From: Halosimplex carlsbadense 2-9-1
GTDB taxonomy: Archaea > Halobacteriota > Halobacteria > Halobacteriales > Haloarculaceae
Direction of reading: 5' to 3'
Length of the DNA: 64,000 nt
Assembly: GCF_000337455.1 (NCBI RefSeq)
Contig: NZ_AOIU01000044.1
Span: 23,517-87,516 of the forward strand
The translations under genes were made by a program, and so were the position numbers. Shown one piece after another: positions 8,601 to 16,620 of this stretch. A model generated the notes under the pieces. The model worked only from the letters and a program-made list of their open reading frames with translations, made no database searches and was not told the DNA's origin. Numbering within the stretch: the stretch's first letter is position 1; every line of letters starts with the position of its first letter.

Positions 8601-10049
8601 AGATCGGTATTCAAAGGCGAGAAGTCGTCAGAGGAGTGGCGTCTGAAAGCCCAGTTGGGCATTCGTAGCGATTCACTACCGAAGATCGACAACATCGAGG
8701 AACCGGATTTCACGGACGGCACGGACGACTTCGACTTCGTGACCGATGAGAGCCAATCCGGCCTCCACCAATTTAATTTCACCGCTCTTGACGGGGCGAA
8801 TCGGACGGATTACTGGCTGTCGAACAAAGCAGAGGTCACCAACTACGAATCAGCCCCCTCGAATGGACAACTCACGAACGACGGGTATCTGTATCGGCTG
8901 GATCCGTGGGATCCCGATACCGACGACGATGGACTGACCGACGGCCAAGAGATCGACGGTGTCTCGGCTACTCTTAATGGGGCGAGCGAGACGTTCCATA
9001 CTGACCCGACCGACCCCGACACAGACGGAGATTACTATTGGGACGGCTGGATCGGTGTCTACGAGATGTCCACCGACCAGGGACAAACAATTCCAGCACT
9101 CGATAACGTAGTTCTGTACCGTCAGAACCTCCAATCGGGTACTGGAGTCACAGGCGATGAAATCGTCCAACAACAGATTGGGGTTCATCACGCGGATCAA
9201 GTGGCTTCCGCCGGCGGCGCCGACATCGACAACGATGGAAGGGGGGAACACTCGAACGTTCACGTCGGTGAGCTCCAGTGGAAATCAAACCCCGAAGACA
9301 GCGGGGACACACCTACTCTCGGTCTCTCTGTCGAGGTCGATTTCGCTCCGGGTGACCCAGCGAACCTGAACACGTCCACGTGGGAGGCTGGAATCGAAGA
9401 GAATGCGGCCCTCTACGGTATCAGTCTCGACATCGAGCGTGATGATACGCTTGACGGACCCCGTGAAAATATCGGTGAGGGTGACGGGGGCGCAAAATGG
9501 ATCGATACTGCCAACAGCCTAAACAATGACCTCTACGTGATGGTTGCCGGTGAAGTGCTCAGCGGTCTAGAACTCCACCCCAATCTCGACAAGTTCGACG
9601 ATGCATGGGGCTTCAACGTCGAAGCAACCTCAGACGAATATCCCCAGACCAGCTGGCTCCCGAACAACGGGATCATTCTCTTCGAGAACGAGATCTCGAA
9701 CGCAGCGCTGGGATCAAACGGTTTGGTATCGTCGACGGATATTAAACAGTCACCCTACGTACTCAAACAAGAGGTAATTGCTTCCCAGGTATTCTTACAT
9801 GAGATAGGTCACTCCCTCACGATAGGGGAAGCCGACGATTCGGCCGGAAGGTTGCCCTTTAGCGAGGTCTACAGCGGTAGTCAACAGGACGAGACGATAG
9901 AACGTACCACGATCAGGTCGGATACAGAATCAGTGTGGAGCATCATGAGAGCGGGTTGGGGTAGTCAGTCACTCATCTATCACGGTGATACAGGCTATCA
10001 CGTCTATAGTATCGAAGAACTACTGAGCGCCGAACAGATGGAAGAATAA
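5637..10049 (+). CDS. Giant secreted protein with TSP3-like Ca repeats and zinc-protease motif
   Basis: The product is 1470 residues from the ATG at 5637 (GTG at 5628 is an alternative). A Sec-type signal peptide (LGCALLLVMAAIPPVVGG) is followed by a helical region. Two blocks of thrombospondin type-3/DxDxDG calcium-binding repeats follow, at residues ~335-530 (DTDDDGLEDGNE and similar) and ~825-1130. The second block includes a GWDIPV motif as in anthrax-PA-type calcium-binding domains. Near the C terminus HEIGHS (residue ~1388) is followed by SIMRAG about 48 residues later. This resembles the zinc-binding helix and Met-turn of metzincin proteases, although the glycine/third-ligand spacing is not classical. 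It is probably a surface protease or adhesin. Two lipoprotein genes follow 3 bp downstream. Confidence 0.7.
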   Translation: MGPLGRIGALGCALLLVMAAIPPVVGGTTGSAAIGNAGNVATLAGAGNVPAGPPIALKAEAAAAIDDASVEKERFASARDSAYDRINGTLDDYRDPVRVASMGSFTDDAVGVQALAKLARSDANVTALRASRYVALADNRTTYQTILDARRALNQTEGDLDNQGLRRSAEAHFDNAERQFDRAQRRLDRANDSEGRRAISQYAQAIRALRTSWQQAQQSLHMLDREVDPGVAIVNRADPIRNGSETVTRTAGVQFSDPRPWTLGNLTVYVDGEQRRSQPVNQLRNGPIENRTIGVPVRLSDRVANVTIVVSDSDVKPGQNGNSGQTARSRATLLLDGDGLDESMETALGTDPLDPDSDSTETERDESDDGVIDGRTDFDHDGLGTFAEFDLGTDPLVADTDDDGLEDGNETSVTRTDPLVADTDDDGTGDAHEDPDGDTLSNAEELAVGTDPLYADIDGDGLTDAAELANGTDPLNPDTDDDSLADGDEQQAPFETDPLNPDTDGDGVLDGNETYTTTTGNESLGATVDITGEGNVAGQTTVEEPTHVRYQEEYTPNASVAPFVDFESRANFSQANITIAYNESRVGSSEGNLSIYRFNESEQRYEHVESTVDPESNTVTATTEHFSTYTVFDDRQWRNYLQHRNDILSLRPDGSTTERIANWTFESMPSSIEDSNWTCNVEDRGGGYKDQPANGGCEIEPDKDAIRVWEKTNRQRFLNRTTTLPDEGPLFVKVNVTAHIQSSWSHAAAVLSIDAGDGETDIYRLESDWDGSSKTRTVVRRVNITEHAGETVTVSLRADARHTGGDNSWLRAHYIDFEQATESVAQRDSDGDGIPNFREVRGVPLANGPTVTLDPFDADTDGDDLEDGEEVNLDARVTQEPPNSQALETGYRWFSNPASGNKDTDGDGLSDQQEKSGWDIPVMEKHGQPYRWAPAVRYQDDKLHVTSDPSTSHSDADGLNDTQEKLYTHTDPQAVQTYDITSEREQRFRSVFKGEKSSEEWRLKAQLGIRSDSLPKIDNIEEPDFTDGTDDFDFVTDESQSGLHQFNFTALDGANRTDYWLSNKAEVTNYESAPSNGQLTNDGYLYRLDPWDPDTDDDGLTDGQEIDGVSATLNGASETFHTDPTDPDTDGDYYWDGWIGVYEMSTDQGQTIPALDNVVLYRQNLQSGTGVTGDEIVQQQIGVHHADQVASAGGADIDNDGRGEHSNVHVGELQWKSNPEDSGDTPTLGLSVEVDFAPGDPANLNTSTWEAGIEENAALYGISLDIERDDTLDGPRENIGEGDGGAKWIDTANSLNNDLYVMVAGEVLSGLELHPNLDKFDDAWGFNVEATSDEYPQTSWLPNNGIILFENEISNAALGSNGLVSSTDIKQSPYVLKQEVIASQVFLHEIGHSLTIGEADDSAGRLPFSEVYSGSQQDETIERTTIRSDTESVWSIMRAGWGSQSLIYHGDTGYHVYSIEELLSAEQMEE

Positions 10050-10052
10050 CAC

Positions 10053-10490
10053 ATGCCGCGACGCTATCTCCTGCTACTAGTGGCGATCACGGTCGTCGTT
10101 AGTGGTTGCCCAACGAATCTCCCGTCTGGTGGGTACGTGACGTTCAACGGTGAGATGAACGCGACAGCACAGGGATTTACTCTCAACGGTACGATCGAGA
10201 ATCAGGGCCAAGGCGATGTCCCGACGTTCCGGAACGTGACAGTCTATCTGTACACGACCAACGGGTCTCTCGTCGCTTCGAAGAGCGTCGGAGAACTCTC
10301 CAGACGAACCGGTGTTTCGATGGACACAACCGCAATCCCCGAATTCGTTGTCTTCGACAGTCCAGATTTCTGGGACACTGAAAGCATCCAGGTCGACTAC
10401 TACGAATATGTGAACGAGAGTGAGAGGGACTACACGATTCGCAGTGTAGGGTCGCGCGAACAGCTGCCACCGGATTCTGATCACAATTAA
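10053..10490 (+). CDS. Lipoprotein, paralogue 1
   Basis: The product is 145 residues with an N-terminal hydrophobic segment and lipobox VVSGC (Cys 19), so it is predicted to be lipid-anchored on the outer face of the membrane. The body is beta-rich: FNGEMNATAQGFTLNGTIEN, then VYLYTTNGSLVASKSVGEL and a conserved SPDFWDTESIQVDYYEY. It starts 3 bp after the giant secreted protein and is clearly homologous to the next gene, so this is a tandem duplication. It may be an accessory or anchoring subunit of the protease-like protein (inference). I do not recognise a named family. Confidence 0.7.
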   Translation: MPRRYLLLLVAITVVVSGCPTNLPSGGYVTFNGEMNATAQGFTLNGTIENQGQGDVPTFRNVTVYLYTTNGSLVASKSVGELSRRTGVSMDTTAIPEFVVFDSPDFWDTESIQVDYYEYVNESERDYTIRSVGSREQLPPDSDHN

Positions 10491-10524
10491 CAGAATTTGA
10501 ACCCGCGAAGCGCGCTTGGGGAAC

Positions 10525-10971
10525 ATGAATACGAGGATACTCCTGCTTGTCGTCGCGGGTTCGGTCGCAATCAGCGGATGTCCCGCCGGGAATTCGGACG
10601 GCAGTATAAATTTCAGCGGCGAACTGAAGGCGACAGAGTCGCAGTTCGCCCTTGATGCAGCGGTCGTTAATACAGGGTATGCAGATACTGTTTACCGGAA
10701 CGTCTCTGTATCTCTATTTACGACAAACGGGACCGTGATCGAATCTGTAAGTATCGGAGAGCTGCGCAGATCAACTGATGTCTCCATGATGTCCAACAGG
10801 ATTCCAGAATACGTGATAAGACACTCACCGGACTTCTGGACGGACGGAAATATCGACGTGAGCTACTACGAGTTCGTCCGGGATTCTCAGGCGCCGGACG
10901 GTATCTACACCGAACGAAGCGTATCGAACGAGACTGACTTCCCAGTCGTCGTTCCCGCCGCTACTGAGTGA
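10525..10971 (+). CDS. Lipoprotein, paralogue 2
   Basis: The product is 148 residues from the ATG at 10525; an in-frame TTG at 10516 is less likely. The lipobox AISGC places Cys at 19. It shares with the preceding gene the pattern F-SGELKAT...FALDA, VSLFTTNGTVIESVSIGELRR, SPDFW...IDVSYYEF and a charged C terminus. The two sequences have diverged well beyond a recent duplication. It is probably co-transcribed with the two upstream genes. Confidence 0.7.
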   Translation: MNTRILLLVVAGSVAISGCPAGNSDGSINFSGELKATESQFALDAAVVNTGYADTVYRNVSVSLFTTNGTVIESVSIGELRRSTDVSMMSNRIPEYVIRHSPDFWTDGNIDVSYYEFVRDSQAPDGIYTERSVSNETDFPVVVPAATE

Positions 10972-11087
10972 TTGTTAATCCGATACACGAGTAGACGGGA
11001 ACAATTCGCCTCTTGAAGAGCGGGCTGGCGTAAAGCCTCGCGATCAATAGTGGTACGACTGCGACCAACGAGCGGACACTCCTACCA

Positions 11088-11765
11088 ATGATCGAAGCCA
11101 TGGATCCAACGGCTGCAAAAGTCGTCTTAGCGATTCAACGCGGTGACTCAATCAACCGTGTCGCGAGCAAGGTCGACATCTCGTACTCGTGGGTGTACGA
11201 CTGGGTCGAGCGGTTAGAAGACACAAATATTATCGCAAATACTGATAGTGGACTTCGGGTCGTGGATCACGAATTGCGTCAGCAGTACGCCGAACTGATG
11301 GGTGCGTTGTACAGCCGCGACAGTATCTCACAAGAAGAGGCGTACATCATTCCCCACTTCGCGGGGATGGCATTTGCGTACACTGAGATCGATGCTGCGT
11401 ACGTCTGGACACACGGTGGCTACCAGCTCGCCCGTGACCACGAGGATTACCCAGTCTTCATCGCAGTCCACCAGCGCGATGTCGACCGATGGCTCGCCTT
11501 TTTCCAGCAGTACGGTGTGGATGCGACGGTCGGCGAGCGCCCGGACCCTCGTGCCGTCAACGGATCCGTCCACTACGTCCTGTTCCCGACGACCGACGGT
11601 TTCGATATCGAGTGGGTTGACGGCAATCCAGTCATCCCGCTAGCCGACGCCGTCGACCAGATGGTCGCAAACCGTCCGGCCTTCGAGCCCGCACTGGAGA
11701 TTCTCACCGAGGAGTACGATCTCGACATCGACGCCTCGCACCACAGTACGACGACCGCTGATTGA
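11088..11765 (+). CDS. HTH regulator paired with a broken nucleotidyltransferase
   Basis: The product is 225 residues; ATG codons at 11088 and 11100 are both possible. An N-terminal winged helix (residues ~8-60, VVLAIQRGDSINRVASKVDI) reads as a MarR-like DNA-binding domain. The C-terminal 160 residues are mixed alpha/beta (AYTEIDAAYVWTHGGYQLA, YPVFIAVHQRDVDRWLAFF) and may bind the partner toxin. The next gene starts 2 bp after the stop. The layout repeats the HTH + nucleotidyltransferase pair at 3207-5023 but the sequences differ. Because the partner is disrupted, this gene may now act alone. Confidence 0.6.
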   Translation: MIEAMDPTAAKVVLAIQRGDSINRVASKVDISYSWVYDWVERLEDTNIIANTDSGLRVVDHELRQQYAELMGALYSRDSISQEEAYIIPHFAGMAFAYTEIDAAYVWTHGGYQLARDHEDYPVFIAVHQRDVDRWLAFFQQYGVDATVGERPDPRAVNGSVHYVLFPTTDGFDIEWVDGNPVIPLADAVDQMVANRPAFEPALEILTEEYDLDIDASHHSTTTAD

Positions 11766-11767
11766 TC

Positions 11768-12193
11768 ATGAGCCTTCCCGAACGCCAAGCCGAACTCGTC
11801 GACACGATGCGCTGCCGGCAAACCGACGCCGAGTAGTCGTATCGCTATCTCCACGAACACAGCACTGTGGCGTCGCTCGCCGTAGCTGACGAGCTTGACG
11901 GGCGTCTCCTCGAGCCAGCACTTCTGTTCGCGATGAAACTCCACAGCGGCCGCCTTGCAGACACACGTGACCTCGTCGTCATCAGCACACGGGCCGACTT
12001 TGACCGCATCGAACGGCACGTCCACCGCGGCGACTCTGAAGAACTCGACGAGCAGATCGAAACGGTGGTGGGTCGACTTCAGGCAGAGGGTTTCGCAAAT
12101 TCGTTCAAGGGCGTCTTCCAGCAGGAGCAGCTGCCGGCCGATGCGATCGACGACCTCGTTTCGTTCCTCGCGGATCAGCGTGAGCAACTCTGA
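11768..12193 (+). pseudogene. Nucleotidyltransferase remnant with internal TAG
   Basis: The frame opens at ATG 11768 (SLPERQAELVDTMRC) and meets an in-frame TAG at 11834-11836. It then continues open in the same frame to 12193 with good halophile-like sequence (LLEPALLFAMKLHSGRLADTR, GRLQAEGFANSFKGVFQQ). The C-terminal part resembles the tail of haloarchaeal nucleotidyltransferases that follow such HTH genes. The catalytic GG-S/D-x-D core expected near the N terminus is absent, so an internal in-frame deletion plus the stop have inactivated it. A GTG at 11867 could still give a 108-residue fragment. Confidence 0.65.
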
Positions 12194-12575
12194 GTTACTG
12201 GTTCTGTCGTGGCTGTGTTCTTCGGCTTTCAGTCCCCAATCAGGTGACCACATGGGAGCGCGCGACGCTCGGTCGGGCCCCGAATCCCGATTCCAAAGAG
12301 TTCACAGCCACACTGGGGACACTGCCTCGGCCACCCATCAGTTGAGACTTCTCGTCGGTCCTGCGGAGGGCCAGTAGTCTCGTTCGTCACGGACTGGCTC
12401 CTCGGTAGACCGCTGAACAGTGGTTCCGTCCGTCGAGGGGCTCGACTGCGCCCCCCTTGACAGTGACGGATCGCGAGACGTCTCGCACTGGGTTACCACA
12501 TAGATTAATGATACGTCGGTATAAAAATTCTCATTAAATAATGTGGCTAGCAACATGAATTTATTATTGGAACCT
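12194..12575. other. Intergenic stretch, no gene seen
   Basis: About 380 bp without a coding-like frame. The last 60 bp turn AT-rich and serve as upstream promoter sequence for the wHTH gene at 12608. Confidence 0.4.
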
Positions 12576-12607
12576 GATATAACCCCGCCCGCCGATGTAG
12601 GGTCAAC
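12576..12607 (+). promoter_or_regulatory. TATA-box promoter of the wHTH gene
   Basis: GATATAAC at 12576-12583 is centred about 28 bp before the GTG at 12608. This is consistent with a leaderless transcript and supports that start. Confidence 0.5.
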
Positions 12608-12868
12608 GTGGCCGACCGTCGTACGCCGCCGGGGTGGATGCAGTTGCCGATAGACGATCGTATCCTCGAATGTCTCTCGTCGTCGGGACTGATTCTCTCG
12701 CCGTCGGTCATCGCGATCAACATCGACAAATCCCGGGACGAGGTGAATCGTCGACTATCGACTCTCACTGACGAAGGGTACGTCGAGCGCGTCAAACGGG
12801 GGTACTACCGGATCGCGAACTTGGGCGAGCGGTACTTGGAAGGCAACCTAGACGACGAATCCGGATAG
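12608..12868 (+). CDS. phiH1-repressor-like winged-helix protein
   Basis: The product is 86 residues from GTG 12608. It is a single winged helix: PIDDRILECLSSSGLILSPS is helix 1-2, INIDKSRDEVNRRLSTLTDE is the recognition helix, and GYVERVKRGYYRIANLGERY is the wing and tail. Small proteins of this shape, related to the halophage phiH1 repressor, are frequent on haloarchaeal proviruses and plasmids and act as local transcription repressors. It lies convergent with the polymerase gene (gap 49 bp). Its target is unknown. Confidence 0.7.
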   Translation: MADRRTPPGWMQLPIDDRILECLSSSGLILSPSVIAINIDKSRDEVNRRLSTLTDEGYVERVKRGYYRIANLGERYLEGNLDDESG

Positions 12869-12917
12869 CGCTTCGAAGTTACCGAGGAGTTCTTTCGGAA
12901 CTCAGCTATGATGCGGG

Positions 12918-15077
12918 TCACTCCGAGTACGCCGCGAGCGTCGCGTCGGTAGTGTCGGCGAGCCACTGGCGAATATCGTCTCGGTCCCACCCCAGCGGCG
13001 AGAGGACGCTCTCGACGGCGCGGACCAACTGGGTCTCGTAGTAGGGGGCGTCGTAGCTATCGATGACTTCGTGGGCGAGTGCGACACGATCCCGTGAGGA
13101 CTTGTCGTCGTCGACGACGACATACGCGACCTGCTGGCCGGGGTGGACGGCCAAGTCCTGGTCGCGAGCACGTTCGAGCGCCGCGACGGTGTGGGTGTAC
13201 TGCGTGTAGGCTTCGAGTGGCTTCGAGACGCGGATCCGCTCGGTGAGCCGGTCCGGGTCGACCCTGCCGGCTCGTAGCCGTCCGATCGCCGCGTGAAGCC
13301 GTTCCAGTACCGGCTCGGGGGCGCGGGCCTCGCCGAGGCGGTCGAGACAGTCGCGCTGGACGGCTTCGACGAACGGCGGTGTCGACCGTTGGCGGGTCTC
13401 GATACCGCGGATTTTGTATTCATCAGTGTCGGCGAGCCGGCCGAAGTACTTCGTCAGCGCGCCGGCCGAATCGTTACGTCGCGGGACGAACGCCACCCAG
13501 TCGTAGGCGGCCTCGTACTCCAGGCGAATCCCGACCGCGTCGGTAATCTCGGTCGCGAGCATGTCGAGATCGGTCCGCTCGCTGGCCGGGACGTCCGGCG
13601 CCGGCGTCACCCAGATCGAATCGACGATGCCGTGGACCACGTCCCAGCCACCGGCTTCCAGCCGTTGTTTCGCCGTCAGCAGTATCTCCCGGGCGAAGGC
13701 GTTGATCGCCTCGTGGCACTCGATCCGGCCGAACTTGGCGTTCGCGAAGCCCTGATAGCCGAAACACGCGACGAGGATCCACTTTAGCGCGTCCGAGCGG
13801 CCTTCGAGGGCAGTGAGTCGTTCCTCGTCGGGGTCGTCGGTCGCGCGTTCGTCGCGAATGGCCGCCTTGATCGCGTCGCGGTCGTCGATGATCGGTTCGA
13901 GGACATCGACGAGATAGCCACGGTCGTCGCAGATCGCGTAGTCGAGGCCGGGCACGTCCGCGCGGTCGCGGTGGCACTCACAGCGGATCACGTCGGGGGA
14001 GACGTTCCGAGTGCAGATGATGTTCGGATACAGACTGGAGAAATCCAGTTCGTGGACATTCTCGTGGATCCCCACGTCGGGGGCGAAGATGAACCCGCCC
14101 CGGTCGGCGTCGTGGAGCGTCCCCATCGGCTTGAAGAACTCGTGGCGCCAGGAGTTCCAGGGCGTCAGCACACCACGGGCAGTCGCCTCCCGGATCTGGA
14201 TCGCCGTGAGCACGGTCCCGATCGACGCCCAGGCGAGTTCCTGGACGGGCTTGTGCGAGCGCCCGACCAGGTCGACGACGCCGTCGAGGTTCGTCTCGTC
14301 GTACAGGAACGTGGCCGACTCGTCGATGATCGCACGCCCGGGGACGTTGTAGCGCGCGGGTGAGTGGCCGACCCGGCCGTAACTCGTGTACGTCGACTGG
14401 CCGGCGAGTTGCTGGTAGTCCATATCGGGCCAGCGACTCAGCGTGAATTCGTCCATCCCGACCTGGGCTGCCATGTCGTACAGCGTCGGGACGATCTCGG
14501 CGGTCGAGCAGACGAGTACGTCCGGGTCCCGACGGTCGATGGCGGTCGCGACGGCGTCGAGGATGGTCGCCGGGTCCCCGGTGACGGTGTCGCCGGCGAC
14601 GGTCAGCGTCTCGTAGGCCTCGCCGGTCGTCTCGGTAACCGGCACCGACAGCGACAGGGTCGTCAGGTCCGCGGCCGGCGTCGGGTCAACCCCACGTTCG
14701 AGACAGTAACGAAAGCCACGCGAGAAATCGACGTTGTAGCAGGCCACCTCGCCCACCGGGTAGGCGTCGAGCTGGCGGGCCTGCCGGGCGAGCGCGCTGA
14801 CGCGGTCGACATGGTCGACGTCGACGTCGACGGCGAGGAGGCGTTCGGCCTCGCGGCGGAAGCCGGGACGGCGCTCGATACACTCGACGCCGATGACGGC
14901 CGGGTGGCGCTCGTAGAAGCGCCGGAGCCGCGTGAGGTCGATATCGGCCTCGGGGTCGCGGGGCCCGACGAAGAATCGCGGCGTGTAGTCGTCGACGACG
15001 GTGGGATCGGCGCCGTCGTCGGTCGCCGTCCACTCGAGAACCCGGCCGTCGTCGAGGAAGTCGAAGGCGAACGGCAT
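12918..15077 (-). CDS. Family-B DNA polymerase, exonuclease-degenerate
   Basis: The product is 719 residues. Motif A is intact: DFSSLYPNI at ~345-353. The motif B region reads LKWILVACFGYQGFANAKFG (~430-450), where the usual N-S-x-Y-G is A-C-F-G-Y. Motif C reads HGIVDSIWV (~482-490), so the first Asp of the canonical YGDTDS is replaced while the second, more critical Asp remains. In the N-terminal exonuclease domain the DIE of Exo I reads as SVPVT, and Exo II (DPDVLVCSTAEIVP) lacks the N-x-x-x-F-D. Proofreading is therefore probably lost and polymerisation possibly altered. It is the last gene of a three-gene minus-strand operon with a RecA-like protein, which suggests a lesion-bypass or repair role rather than bulk replication (inference). 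Confidence 0.85.
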   Translation of the reverse strand: MPFAFDFLDDGRVLEWTATDDGADPTVVDDYTPRFFVGPRDPEADIDLTRLRRFYERHPAVIGVECIERRPGFRREAERLLAVDVDVDHVDRVSALARQARQLDAYPVGEVACYNVDFSRGFRYCLERGVDPTPAADLTTLSLSVPVTETTGEAYETLTVAGDTVTGDPATILDAVATAIDRRDPDVLVCSTAEIVPTLYDMAAQVGMDEFTLSRWPDMDYQQLAGQSTYTSYGRVGHSPARYNVPGRAIIDESATFLYDETNLDGVVDLVGRSHKPVQELAWASIGTVLTAIQIREATARGVLTPWNSWRHEFFKPMGTLHDADRGGFIFAPDVGIHENVHELDFSSLYPNIICTRNVSPDVIRCECHRDRADVPGLDYAICDDRGYLVDVLEPIIDDRDAIKAAIRDERATDDPDEERLTALEGRSDALKWILVACFGYQGFANAKFGRIECHEAINAFAREILLTAKQRLEAGGWDVVHGIVDSIWVTPAPDVPASERTDLDMLATEITDAVGIRLEYEAAYDWVAFVPRRNDSAGALTKYFGRLADTDEYKIRGIETRQRSTPPFVEAVQRDCLDRLGEARAPEPVLERLHAAIGRLRAGRVDPDRLTERIRVSKPLEAYTQYTHTVAALERARDQDLAVHPGQQVAYVVVDDDKSSRDRVALAHEVIDSYDAPYYETQLVRAVESVLSPLGWDRDDIRQWLADTTDATLAAYSE

Positions 15078-15082
15078 TGCGG

Positions 15083-15382
15083 TCAGTAGTCGTCCTCGCC
15101 TGTTGATTCGTCGGGGGCTGGCTCGACGGTCGCTTCGAGCGTCTCGACCCGCGACTGCAGCCGCTCGATCGCCCGTTGCTGTTCGAGCGCGATGCTCACC
15201 AGCACCGGGGCCATCGGGTCCTGGTGGTTCAACAGGCCGCTGGCGTCAGCGTGCTCGCGAGCGTGGGTGAACAGCCGGTCGAAGTATGGCTGGTCGCCAC
15301 GGCGCAGGGCACGGCGGTAGTCGCTCCAGCGGTCTTCGAGCGCTCTGAGCGTGTCGCGAAAGGTGGGGTTGGTGCGGCCCAT
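15083..15382 (-). CDS. Small helical protein of the PolB operon
   Basis: The product is 99 residues from the ATG at 15382; the longer frame upstream is Arg-rich shadow sequence. It begins MGRTNPTFRDTLRALEDRW, continues with a helical body (DYRRALRRGDQPYFDRLF), and ends in a coiled-coil-like heptad (LEQQRAIERLQSRVETLEATV) with an acidic tail. It has no enzyme motif. It lies 5 bp upstream of the polymerase start and 2 bp downstream of the RecA-like gene, so it is probably an adaptor or subunit linking the two. I do not recognise a named family. Confidence 0.7.
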   Translation of the reverse strand: MGRTNPTFRDTLRALEDRWSDYRRALRRGDQPYFDRLFTHAREHADASGLLNHQDPMAPVLVSIALEQQRAIERLQSRVETLEATVEPAPDESTGEDDY

Positions 15383-15384
15383 CG

Positions 15385-16329
15385 TCAGCGCCCCCGTCCG
15401 GGCTGGCCGGCCCACGTCGCCAGCAGCGGCGCGCCCGGTTGGCGGGGCGGTGCGGTTGTGACCTGGTCGTCCGATTCGTCGGCGCCGAGCGACGGCCGGG
15501 AGGGGGTGGCGGGCTGGCGCCCGATTCCCTCTGCGCGGGCGGCCAGCAGATCCGCCCAGTAGGCCAGCGTCGTCTGATAGGCGTCGCCACCGGCGACGGG
15601 ATACCACTGCGGTTCGAACTCCTCGCCGGTGATCCGCGGCCCCATTCGCGTCGACTCACACGTGTATCGGTGGGTCGCGGCCGCCTCGATGGGGTCGGTG
15701 AGAGCATCCCCTTCGGTTCGAGTGCAGAGAACGGGCACGTCGTAGGCCTCGGCGTACTGCCGGAGGCGAGCGAGGCCGCGCGCCAGCAGCCGGCGTCTCT
15801 GGGCGTCACCGAGCGTATCGTCGGCCCGGTACAGCGCGTCGACGGCGGGGGCGACGATGAGTCCCGGCGTCAGCTGGGTCTCCTCGCCGTCGCCCGTCTC
15901 GTCGTCGTGGCGGCGGAACGCATCGGTAGTCGTCGCTTTGACGTGGGCGTTGACGGCCGCGGGCAGGTCAGCCAGCGCGCTGAAATGTTGGTAGGCGGTG
16001 AACCCCCGGGCGACGTGGATGCGGTCGAGCAGGTGTCGGCTCGGGGCGATTTGGGACAGCGTCGCCGTCGTCGCGTAGCCCTGGGCGTCGACCCAGAAGG
16101 CGGGCCCATCCGCGTCGAGGAGATGGTCACAGACCAGCGCGTGGACGACCGGGACGTTGCGGTCGGTCTCGATGTCGAGGAGCGTCAGGCCGGGAGCGAG
16201 CGAGGGCACCAGGCCGTCGACGTGCTGGTCGGGGGCTTCGGCGACGGCTGACCGATTGTGCTGTGCTGGCCGCGTCGGCGTTCCTGCATGGTGCTGGGAC
16301 GGAGTGTCGGTTTGGGTACGGTCGGGCAC
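15385..16329 (-). CDS. RecA/RadA-like protein without a Walker A motif
   Basis: The product is 314 residues. After a Gln/Pro-rich N terminus, residues ~40-235 follow the order of a RecA/Rad51 ATPase core: LVPSLAPGLTLLDIETDRN where the P-loop should be, then a strand ending AFWVDAQGYAT, RIHVARGFTAYQHFSALA, a Walker-B-like GLIVAPAVDALYR, and VPVLCTRTEGD. The GxxGxGKT P-loop is missing, so ATP binding as in RadA is unlikely. It is the first gene of the operon with the small helical protein and the degenerate PolB. This resembles in logic the bacterial ImuA (P-loop-less RecA paralogue) of mutagenic repair cassettes. That comparison is inference. Confidence 0.65.
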   Translation of the reverse strand: MPDRTQTDTPSQHHAGTPTRPAQHNRSAVAEAPDQHVDGLVPSLAPGLTLLDIETDRNVPVVHALVCDHLLDADGPAFWVDAQGYATTATLSQIAPSRHLLDRIHVARGFTAYQHFSALADLPAAVNAHVKATTTDAFRRHDDETGDGEETQLTPGLIVAPAVDALYRADDTLGDAQRRRLLARGLARLRQYAEAYDVPVLCTRTEGDALTDPIEAAATHRYTCESTRMGPRITGEEFEPQWYPVAGGDAYQTTLAYWADLLAARAEGIGRQPATPSRPSLGADESDDQVTTAPPRQPGAPLLATWAGQPGRGR

Positions 16330-16344
16330 ACTCGATCGATGCCG

Positions 16345-16373
16345 GCGACACGCGGTAAGGGCTCGCGTGTCGC
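16345..16373. promoter_or_regulatory. 10-bp inverted repeat upstream of the RecA-like operon
   Basis: GCGACACGCG at 16345-16354 and its perfect complement CGCGTGTCGC at 16364-16373 are separated by 9 nt. The element lies 16 bp upstream of the operon's first start codon (16329), in the right place for an operator or a 5' leader hairpin controlling the repair operon. Confidence 0.5.
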
Positions 16374-16620
16374 TTCCGGAGTTCGGAGAGCGGATAGAAT
16401 TGAACTATCACGGCCAGTCTCGGTCGCCTGTGGGTCCCCCTCCAGCTTCCAGAGCCATTTCCTGAATGGTCGCGATGGTCGTTTGATTTGGCTCGTTTGG
16501 TTCACTGAGAGTATGACACAAGAACTCACTAGGGGATTGTTGCCACATCAGCTGGCTGAATACATTAGTACGCAAGTGTTCCAACTGACCTGCAGCAACC
16601 AGAACACTCCCTGTCTCGAT

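Noticed and set aside
11834..11836. In-frame TAG read as pyrrolysine
   Set aside because: No sign of such decoding in haloarchaea; the missing catalytic core indicates a pseudogene.
14364..15089. 241-codon frame opposite PolB
   Set aside because: Shadow of the polymerase gene, which has clear motifs.
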